DNA from: Craterostigma plantagineum
Lineage: Eukaryota; Streptophyta; Magnoliopsida; Lamiales; Linderniaceae
DNA: 64,000 bases
Assembly (NCBI GenBank): GCA_027422505.1
Contig: JAPQWV010000018.1
Location: 14,960,001 to 15,024,000 of the forward strand
Reading direction: 5' to 3'
Of this stretch, positions 48,304 through 55,749 are shown in pieces. The notes beneath the pieces are model-generated. The model had not been told where the DNA came from. It ran no database searches and saw only the letters and a program-made list of their open reading frames with translations. The number at the start of each line of letters is the position of its first letter. Position 1 is the first letter of the stretch. The translations under genes and the position numbers were made by a program.

Positions 48304-48820
48304 TGTTAGGTCCAGCTCGTGATTGAAAAGTCAAGGACGAAATCATTTTTATTTTTCTCTTCCAATGATGCATGGCATGACGTCACATTTGCCTATAAAT
48401 GGAGATGCTTGTCAAAGCATTCAAACACCCCAAATTGAGAGAAAAGAGAGAGCGAGTGAGGGAGAGGAAAAATGAGAGGAAAAAAAGAAAACGAAAAGAA
48501 ATGAAGAAATCTTGTCCGGGTGGATAAGGGTGAGAGCGGGTGTAGTTTTTACTGGGTAATTGAGAGTGGGTACAAAAACATTACTCGGGTGGGTAAGGGG
48601 TCTCGGGTTTTGGGTTTAAACACGAGCGTTATTTTGTACGGTGTAATATTCTCAAATATAGTAAAACTATTGTCTCTCCGTATGTAGGCGGTATTCGCCG
48701 AACCACATAAAATTTCGGTGTTCTTTCGGTGTCATTTCGGCTTTATCCTGAGAAATTGTCGCGGGGTCCAAATATAACGTCCACTGGCCCGGAATTAAAT
48801 GTTACCGCTCAACCCCAACT
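48304..48820 (+). repeat. Right LTR of element D
   Basis: This 517-bp LTR ends CCCCAACT. It carries a perfect TGACGTCA at 48,378-48,385 and TATAAAT at 48,394-48,400. Confidence 0.85.
48378..48385 (+). promoter_or_regulatory. TGACGTCA bZIP-type site in LTR D
   Basis: This perfect palindrome is the classical plant TGA/bZIP binding site. It lies nine bases before the TATA box. The left LTR has TGACGTCT at the same place. Confidence 0.5.
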
Positions 48821-49053
48821 CGTTGGTGGTCATTTCCAATTTAATTTATTTTCACAAATTTTGTAGCTACTAATTCCCAATTCAACTTTTTTCACTAATA
48901 ATATAACTAATATTTATCAACTTCCTATTTAATTTTCCAACGGATAAGGGTACACTTGTTATTCTTCCCACTTAATCATGATGATCAAACACTATATCAT
49001 CAAAATAAATTGCCGAGATCTCTCAATTAATGATCCAATTCAAAGCTTCACTC

Positions 49054-49060
49054 TATAAAA
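49054..49060 (+). promoter_or_regulatory. TATA box of the defensin-like gene
   Basis: TATAAAA lies 94 bases upstream of the ATG at 49,148, giving a leader of about 60 bases that includes an A-rich run. Confidence 0.6.
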
Positions 49061-49633
49061 TAACACATCACATTATCAATTCGATCCATCAAACAACACA
49101 AAAAAAAAAAACCATCCTACTATTTCAAAGTAGAACAAAAAAAGAAGATGGCGAAATCTTTGTGTATTATCTTCCTCGTCATAGCAGGTCAGACAACCAT
49201 CCAATTTCCAGGTGCTATTTACTTATTTCGATTATTACCTAATTGCTGTAATAAAAAACGTATTGCAGTTGCATTGACTATTAGGGTCGTCGACGAAGTC
49301 AACGGTCAGAAAAGGTGTCGTGTTGTTCTGAATCCTAACGACTGTAATCTCACGGCGTGTCGAAAGCAATGCCTTCAAAGTTATAATGGCAATGGTGTTT
49401 GCACTCCAATATCATTTGGAAAGTACCAATGCTCATGTTTTTATAACTGGATTGCTATTCACCGCCCCCTTTTTCCTAGTCACCGCCCCCTAAAGGGCTG
49501 GAAAAAGACGATTTTGCCCTTATGATATTTAAATTAATTTAAAAAGAGAAAAGAGCCTATTTTCACGACTGCTAAGCCAAATTAACGTAAATATTGTTCG
49601 AATTTCAACTCGACCGAAAGAAAAAAAAAATTT

Positions 49634-49883
49634 CGACCGAAATCAATTTTCGGTCAGTACTGTACTGACCGAAAATTGATTTCGGTCGAAACTGTAATGA
49701 CCGAAAATCGATTTCGGTCAGTACAGCGCCGACCGAAATCAATTTTCGGTCGGTACAGTACTGACCGAAATCAATTTTCGGTCAGTACAGTACTGACCGA
49801 AAATTGATTTCGGTCAGTACTGTACCGACCGAAATCAATTTTCGGTCAGTACTGTAACGACCGAAAATTGATTTCGGTCGATT
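49634..49883. repeat. Left 32-bp palindromic tandem array (8 units)
   Basis: Each unit is a 21-bp near-palindrome GACCGAAA(A/T)(T/C)(T/C/A)(G/A)(A/T)TTTCGGTC plus an 11-bp near-palindromic spacer such as AGTACAGTACT. Eight units were read. The asymmetric centre flips between ATCAATTTT and AAAATTGAT from unit to unit. Confidence 0.9.
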
Positions 49884-49889
49884 TTTTTT

Positions 49890-50190
49890 ATATATTATTT
49901 ATTTTGATTATTTATTTATAATATTTATTTGGATTATTTATTTGTATATTTTATTTGGATTATTTATTTGTATTATTTATTTGAATTATTTATTTGTATA
50001 TTTTATTTGGATTATTTATTTTTATTATTTATTTGAATTATTTATTTGTATTATTTATTTGGGTTATTTATTTATATTATTTATTTGGATTATTTATTGG
50101 GATTATTTACTTGGATTATTTATTTGTATATTTTATTTGTATTATTTATTGTTATTATTTATTTGAATTATTTATTTGTATATTTATATT
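49890..50190 (+). repeat. Left AT-rich array
   Basis: Imperfect tandem repeats of TTATTTATTTGGATTA type run through this stretch. It is open in two frames only because the unit lacks stops; the translations are repetitive Ile/Tyr/Leu/Phe strings, not proteins. Confidence 0.85.
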
Positions 50191-50279
50191 CGAAACGGAA
50201 TAAATATGCAAACAAATATTGAAAACATATATAAAATCCGTCCGATACAATAAAAGATAAAAAAACAATAGCAACAGCG

Positions 50280-51184
50280 TCAAGGGGCCTGGCGCCACCG
50301 GTCGTTGATGTCATTCAGCCTGTGTCGGAACTCGTCCGTACGCGTCGTTTCACCACGATGCAGACTGGCTAGCATGTCCGAACTCAAGCTGTACATCGTG
50401 CTGTACCACTGCACATAGCAATAATACGTACGATTACACATATAAATATAAAAAAAATCGACATAAGATTTATTTACGTACGTAGTCGGCGTGGCTGCGC
50501 GGGGGTATGCATGCCGATGAGGATCCCTGCTCCGTCGAAAGCAGGCGAGGATGAGAATGCATCTCATACCAGTCCATGTACCCTCCAACGGTTTCACCAA
50601 GGTACTGCGCGGTGGCACGATTGAGGTACGAGAGGTTGAGGATGGAGGCGTACGGGAACTGACGCCAAGCATGTTCTGCTGCATCGACAGAATGATGCAC
50701 CTTATACCTCGTCGGGTCTGCTGGCATGACCGCCTTCCGTGGCGGATTCATCGGCGGCGGGATGACCTGCACGTACCCCAACTGGCGCAACACTCTCGAG
50801 GGCGAGTAGGGCTCAACGATGTTGCGATATATAACTCATCCCATGAAAATCGTCCTCAGCTGCTGCGACATTGGATCGGGACCGTACGGCAGCCAAGCAA
50901 CCTGAAAACATTTAAAAAATTGTATATCATCCCACGAAAATATAGACTTAAATTGTTAAGATACCTCGCTTGCAGTACCAATTCTTCAGCTTCCCAAGCA
51001 CTAACGCCCGCTGCTCGCACTTCAGCAGGGGTCTCTCCTCACCCGTCCAGATGCGGGGCGCGATGTGCCCCAGATAACTACGGATCACCTCGTCATCATA
51101 TGGACCACCGGGCTGTGGCCCCTGCACCCTCCACGAATCGTCATCTGTGACCCTGGAGCGCTTGCTCCCTATTTCATTTTTCAC
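50280..51184 (-). pseudogene. Plant mobile domain (PMD)-like fragment in the transposon
   Basis: On the minus strand, one block (51,184-50,948) reads GPQPGGPYDDEVIRSYLGHI then WTGEERPLLKCEQRA, matching the start of plant mobile domain (MAIN/MAIL-like) proteins. After an intron-like or broken stretch, a second block (50,793-50,470) carries QLGYVQVIPPP, WRQFPYASILNLSYLN and ETVGGYMDWYEMHSH, the usual C-terminal part of the domain. A tail with WRQAP ends near 50,280. Stops and frame changes separate the blocks (about 50,945-50,795 and 50,470). PMDs occur both in host silencing proteins and inside plant transposons; here it lies in a transposon. Confidence 0.68.
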
Positions 51185-51379
51185 GAATAACGCAAAAATA
51201 AATTTAATTTCTTTTACGTATTTTAAGACACGACATCACATGTCAGTTTATAGAGGAGAATGGAATTACCTGAGGAGGCCGGTGGCAGATCGTCGGCGGA
51301 TGACTCAAACGATGCTCCATCATCCGACACAGATGGAGGGGGTCTACTGCTTCCTCCGGGTAGGGTCTTTCCACCCTTG

Positions 51380-51605
51380 GTCTGTAATTAAAAGATAAAT
51401 AATACAAATAAATAATCCAAATAAATAATACAAATAAATAATCCAAATAAATAATAAAAATAAATAATCCAAATAAAATATACAAATAAATAATCCAAAT
51501 AAATAATACAAATAAATAATCCAAATAAAATATACAAATAAATAATCAAAATAAATAATCCAAATAAATAATATAAATAAATAATCAAAATAAATAATAA
51601 TAAGA
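51380..51605 (-). repeat. Right AT-rich array
   Basis: Tandem ATCCAAATAAATAATA-type units are the reverse complement of the left AT-rich array, so the two could pair as a long stem. Confidence 0.85.
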
Positions 51606-51615
51606 AAAAAAAATT

Positions 51616-52034
51616 CGACCGAAATCAATTTTCGGTCGTTACAGTAGTGACCGAAATCAATTTTCGGTCAGTACTGTAACGACCGAAAATCGATTTCGGT
51701 CAGTATAGTACTGACCGAAAATTGATTTCGGCCGGTACAGTAGTGACCGAAATCAATTTTCGGTCAGTACGGTACTGACCGAAATCGATTTTCGGTCATT
51801 ACAGTACTGACCGAAATCAATTTTCGGTCCGTACTGTAACGACCGAAAATTGATTTCGGTCGGTACAGTACCGACCGAAAACTGATTTCGGTCGGTACAG
51901 TAGTGACCGAAATCAATTTTCGGTCAGTACTGTACTGACCGAAATCGATTTTCGGTTGTTACAGTACCGACCAAAAATTGATTTCGGTCACTACTGTACC
52001 GACCGAAAATTGATTTCGGTCGATTTTTTTTTTC
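51616..52034. repeat. Right 32-bp palindromic tandem array (13 units)
   Basis: These are the same 21 + 11 bp units as in the left array. Thirteen units were read, with occasional point changes (for example a TTTCGGCC end near 51,730 and a GACCAAAA start near 51,970). Confidence 0.9.
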
Positions 52035-52360
52035 TTTCGGTCGAGTTGAAATTCGAACAATGTTTTACGTTAATTTGGCTTACCAGTCGTGAAAATAGGC
52101 CCTTTCCCTTTCCTAGTCCCTGTCGGCGATCCATTGCGATTTCAGTATTTTTTTTGTTTTTGTCTGATTTTCGATATGTGATTTGAAAAGTATTGTCTGG
52201 AGAGAGCTTTAAATAGATATTTTTATTGTTTATTATAATTTTTTCTTTTTAAATTAATTTAAAAATCATAAGGGCAAAATCGTCTTTTTCCAGCCCTTTA
52301 GGGGGCGGTAACAAGTAAAAAGGGGGCGGTAAATAGTAATTCCCTTTTTATAACTGTTAG

Positions 52361-52606
52361 TTTGTAATACTATTATTGAAAAATATTATGTGTAACGTAA
52401 TAACGACGTGCATTCGTAATAAATGTTTTTACATTGGTCAAATGCGGGTCAAAAGTTGACGGTGATTCAACGTTGGTCAAAAAACGTAGAAACAGAATGG
52501 AGATGAGATTTATGTTTTATGCTCTCTTCGAGCACTCCCCAATTGAAACGAAAAAGCGATTTCCCGGTCATTAACTAATATTTATTAATATATATATATA
52601 CACACA
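52361..52606. other. 3' flank of the defensin-like gene
   Basis: It holds the likely former 3' UTR of the DEFL gene (TTGTAATAC, AATAAATG near 52,418). No other gene is seen. Confidence 0.5.
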
Positions 52607-52813
52607 CTATTTTATTAAGCGTCTTTCACCTTTATTAGAAAAAAAATAATAAAATTAAAGAAAACCACCCACTATCTTTAATTTTTATTTTTCATTAACA
52701 TGTTTAATTACAAATCAAGTTTTTCTTTTTATATACTTATATATACCTAATTTAATTTGAATTGTAATTTTATACTATATCACACGCATTTGAGAATGTG
52801 CAAAACTAACTAA
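52607..52813 (+). mobile_element. Helitron-like element, short
   Basis: It begins CTATTTTATTAAGCG, as does the element at 204. Its end is a CACACGCATTTGAGAATGTG hairpin and a spacer, closing in CTAA at 52,810-52,813. A diverged second copy of its 3' half lies at 53,107-53,224, without the terminal CTRR. Confidence 0.5.
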
Positions 52814-52889
52814 TATATATAAAACTAATTTGAATTGTAATTTTTAGGATTTTTTCCCTTTTTGACCTTCATTTTTCATTTTGGGCTAT

Positions 52890-53101
52890 TTTTTTATTTT
52901 TTTAATTATTTTTAAATACAAAACCGGATACCGGATATCCGGATTTTAGACAAACTACTATCCGTATCCGATCCGGTTTATTTTAAAATAAATCGGGTCG
53001 GATATCCGATCCGGTTTTTAAAACTGGATATCCGAATTTTCGGGTTTTGAAAAGCGGGTATCGGATCGGAATCCGGTCTTCGGATAGTTTTGCTTAGCTC
53101 T
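52890..53101. mobile_element. MITE-like sequence rich in ATCCGG/CCGGAT repeats, hAT-like
   Basis: Repeated CCGGATATCCGG-type motifs (about 52,920-53,085) and the end GCTTAGCTCTA are typical of subterminal repeats of non-autonomous plant hAT elements. It separates the two Helitron-like 3' halves at 52,607-52,813 and 53,107-53,224. The left terminus could not be placed exactly. Confidence 0.45.
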
Positions 53102-53261
53102 ACTGGCCACTATGTTTAATTTTAGGTAATATCTTTAATTATAAATCAAGTTTCCTTTTATATACTTACATATACCTAATTTAATTTGAATTATACTTTA
53201 TATTATATCACACGCATTTGAGAAAACTGTTATATATAAAACTTCGTGACATTAGGTAAAA

Positions 53262-53400
53262 GAAAAAAGACATTTTTAGTTATTGGGAGAGATATTCAGG
53301 CATTCAATTGTCTAATGTTGCATCCGACATTGCATTTAGCACTAGTGAGAGAACTGTGAAGGGATATCATAATAAGTTTTCATCACATACAAATGTCCTA
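53262..53400 (+). pseudogene. hAT transposase C-terminal fragment
   Basis: The frame reads YWERYSGIQLSNVASDIAFS followed by TSERTVKGYHN. It resembles the hAT dimerisation domain (WW...P.LS.VA.SAFS pattern) but with several conserved positions changed. It is short, so the assignment is tentative. Confidence 0.5.
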
Positions 53401-53491
53401 TGTTGCCATATATGTTTAGGTGTCTTTACACATAAATATCCATTTGGAAAAAAAGTTATAATTCAGTACACTGTTAGATTCTTTTTTATAT

Positions 53492-53813
53492 GTAGGTACC
53501 TAGTAGAATAATTTTTTTGCAGATAGGTACCCGATCCGCCGCAGGTACGCCATACAACATATTAAGGTACCCTATATCAACGTATTGTGGTGCGTCATAC
53601 GTCGAGAAAATGGTACGCTGTATTAGCACATTTAGGTACGCCATCTATAACACATAAGATACGCCGTATACACATTTACGTGTTACGGTACGCCATAAAC
53701 ACACAGGAAGGTATGACATGACTGAAGAAACTGGTAGACATTAAATCAGGTACCTATCTGTAAAAATTTCCGACAAGGGTACCTATCTGTAAAAATTTTA
53801 TTCAAGTAGGCAT
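53492..53813. mobile_element. MITE-like element with ~40-bp inverted repeats and GGTACGCCAT motifs
   Basis: The left end (TAGGTACC...TTTGCAGATAGGTACCC) and the reversed right end (GCCTACTTGAATAAAA...ACAGATAGGTACCC) match over about 40 bases at roughly 75 per cent. The right side has an extra copy of the inner part at 53,749-53,770. Inside, six diverged GGTACGCCAT-type repeats occur at 20-50-base spacing (about 53,543-53,695). No ORF. Confidence 0.6.
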
Positions 53814-53903
53814 TTATGTGTAGATGATATGTTTATCATTTTTTTGTTTTACGATTTTTATTTGTTCGCCTAAAAAAACTTGAGTGATTAAATCTATAAT
53901 GTA

Positions 53904-54816
53904 CTGGGTACTCTTGCACACTCAGCTGCATGTGCTATATTATATAAATATATAGTATGAAATTTATTTTAATATAAAGTAATTAGTTGAAGTTACAATT
54001 TATATTTAATTATGTAAATATATAAATTAAAAATTAACTAAAATTAGAGTATCTCCAATAGTACTGCAAAATGAAAATGTAAACGCAAAAATGCAGTAAA
54101 ACTACTCCAACAGTACTGCAAATGCTAACACAGAATGCGCTTTTTGCTTTTTCTCTCCTGTTTCGAATACAAATTTGCGTTCGAACGCAAAAATGTGTTT
54201 GATGTTTTAAAATTGGAGACAAGCCCTTTACTTGTATTAAAATATTAAATCAAAAAATATAAAATAAATAAAATATATTAAAGAATTTGAAATTGTATAC
54301 TAATCATTATGATTATAAATTGAAATAATAAATTTTTATTTTAACATTACTAGAATTTTATTTTAGTAATAATTTTTTCATATCTTGTTATTTATTATTA
54401 TATTTTTATATGTAATATAATTAAATATTATATTGATCACAAATATATAATTAAATATTGTTTTGACCAATAATGATTGCTTAAATATTTTCTAAATCAA
54501 AATTAAAAGAATATTGTGGTTAATTCCTAGAGTAACTAAATATAGGGGTGATATTGAAAAGTTACAAAAGTTGATATGAATAGGAATATTCTTTTGCGTT
54601 TGCGTTTGCAGTTGACTGTTGGAGAACAGTTGCTGCAAACTATGGTTATTACTGCAAAATGCGTTTTCGTTTTCGATTGATTGTTGGTCTTAGTGATTAA
54701 CTAAAAATAGTAACTAAAAGATAGTGGATGATTTTTTTAAACTTACTTATTATTTTTTTGGGAAGTTGACAGACCAATGAGCTGTTTATACCAATCCCAA
54801 CGCTTAATAAAACAGA
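53904..54816 (-). mobile_element. Helitron-like element, minus strand, carrying a MITE
   Basis: On the minus strand it starts TCTGTTTTATTAAGCG at 54,816, shares the downstream AT-rich block with the element at 204-469, and ends with the hairpin GCACATGCAGCTGAGTGTGC and a spacer near 53,904. The terminal bases are CCAG rather than CTRR. A 643-bp insertion (54,048-54,690) interrupts it. Confidence 0.55.
54048..54690. mobile_element. MITE in the Helitron-like element, target duplication TAG
   Basis: It is bounded by TAG at 54,045-54,047 and 54,691-54,693; the homologous Helitron at 204-469 shows the empty site. The ends (AGTATCTCCAATAGTACTGC and, reversed, AGACCAACAATCAATCG) are diverged, but the inner parts pair well (TACTGCAAAATG-type motifs near 54,060 and, inverted, near 54,650). 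A 3-bp duplication suggests a PIF/Harbinger-type MITE. The short minus frame at 54,034-54,222 is spurious. Confidence 0.6.
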
Positions 54817-54977
54817 ATATATAATTCGAATTTTCAATTTATCCCAATCAATTCTCAATTTAATGGGCCTACGCTTGTCAGCCGAAATATGAGCCCATAT
54901 GGCCCACGAACAATTTGTATACCGAAAATATCCCTGAGTGGTCTGGAAAAGGAGGAGGTCAATTTCGGTAGAGTATA

Positions 54978-54987
54978 TTTAGGGTTT
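54978..54987 (+). promoter_or_regulatory. telo-box in the TBP promoter
   Basis: TTTAGGGTTT is the plant telo-box (AAACCCTAAA on the other strand), about 105 bases upstream of the TATA box. Such motifs are common in promoters of genes active in dividing cells. Confidence 0.5.
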
Positions 54988-55082
54988 GAGGAAATATGTA
55001 TATCCTCTCATATCTCACGCAGTGCTACAAATCCACATCCTCATCTCTTATAATCCCTCTCCTCTCGCAAACCTCTAACTTC

Positions 55083-55090
55083 TATATAAA
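55083..55090 (+). promoter_or_regulatory. TATA box of the TBP gene
   Basis: TATATAAA fits the plant TATA consensus and lies about 660 bases before the ATG, consistent with a 5' UTR containing an intron that ends at the TGTGAGCAG acceptor (55,682-55,690). Confidence 0.6.
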
Positions 55091-55749
55091 CTGCGAAAGT
55101 TCGCGGCTACAAATCGTGTCTTGGTATAAAACTAACCGTTTTTCAAATTGATTTAGCGTTGAACGTCGATTGTTTTCCCTCTTTTTGTTCTTCTTCTTCT
55201 TCTTCCCTTTATCGATTGAGTGAAACGCGACTGGTTTGTCGAAACCCTAGATCTGTACGATTCTTGTTTCTTTTCAACATCAAAATTGTTCCTTTTTGCT
55301 TGTTTTGCCTTGCCATCCCTGTGAATTTGTTTTGATGTTCGACCTAATCTGCCTTTTCCCCTTGTTTGTTTCTGCTTGTTGACTCTCGTATGGTGAGCTG
55401 AATTGGAAAATTAACTTTTACTTGCTGCGTGGTTGAGCTGTTTGGCATTTCAAAGTTTCGAAATTGCGATAGGTGTATTTGATATTTTTGCACAACTTTG
55501 CGCTTCATTTTTTTTTGTCTCTGTGTTATTATGATTTCTGTCCTATCACTCGTTATCTTGTAACATTCTCGAAACATGATTGATTTTCAAAAGAGTGAAG
55601 TGGCTGGGCGGTGAACGTTTTCAATATGAGGGTTTGGATTTGTTAAGTTGAAGAAAAATTAATCTTTTGTCAAATTTTGATTGTGAGCAGCTGTCAATAC
55701 TAAATATTGACAAGGGGAGCTCAGGCTATTTTGAACGAGAGATATTTTT

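Larger units (their letters stand above)
46233..48820 (+). mobile_element. Element D: non-autonomous LTR retrotransposon
   Basis: The LTRs (46,233-46,753 and 48,304-48,820) begin TGTTAGGTCCAGCTCG and are about 95 per cent alike by eye. Target duplication CGTTG lies at 46,228-46,232 and 48,821-48,825. A tRNA-iMet-type primer-binding site (46,756) and a polypurine tract GGAGGGAGAGAA (48,291-48,302) are in place. The 1.55-kb interior has no RT, integrase or protease, only a gag-like zinc-knuckle remnant. It must have been mobilised by another element. Confidence 0.85.
49450..52344 (-). mobile_element. Mutator-like transposon with palindromic array arms and a plant-mobile-domain fragment
   Basis: The outer inverted repeats read GGATTGCTATTCACCGCCCC on the left and, reversed, GGGAATTACTATTTACCGCC on the right, and continue for about 110 bases (both include CCCCCTAAAGGGCTGG). 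A 12-base direct repeat TTTTTATAACTG flanks it (49,438-49,449 and 52,345-52,356), compatible with the 9-11-bp duplications of Mutator-like elements. Each arm then has a 32-bp palindromic array and an AT-rich array, inverted relative to each other, making long complex terminal inverted repeats. The centre (50,280-51,180) encodes plant-mobile-domain-like peptide on the minus strand. No transposase is visible, so it is probably non-autonomous. The superfamily call rests on duplication length and long arms. Confidence 0.75.
49148..52360 (+). pseudogene. Defensin-like (DEFL) gene interrupted by a transposon
   Basis: Exon 1 is 49,148-49,187 (signal peptide start MAKSLCIIFLVIA). An 81-base intron (GTCAGA to TTGCAG) follows, and exon 2 starts at 49,269. 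The mature part has Cys30, 39, 44, 48, 58, 68 and 70, with C-x3-C and C-x-C pairs and a G-x-C turn, the cysteine-stabilised alpha-beta pattern of plant defensin-like secreted peptides. Exon 2 is cut at 49,449 by the transposon at 49,450-52,344. On the far side, the duplicated 12 bases are followed by TTAG, which supplies the last base of an eighth Cys codon and a stop. The interrupted frame reads on to 49,525 with unrelated residues. The peptide would have been 74 residues. Function (antimicrobial or signalling) is not inferable. Confidence 0.85.

Noticed and set aside
49942..50203. Open frames of Ile/Tyr/Leu/Phe repeats suggesting a membrane protein
   Set aside because: They come from an AT-rich tandem repeat that lacks stops in more than one frame, and the inverted copy at 51,243-51,628 does the same.
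49634..52034. Regular 32-bp repeats resembling a CRISPR array
   Set aside because: The spacers are themselves repeated palindromes, the host is a plant nuclear genome, and the arrays form the arms of a transposon.
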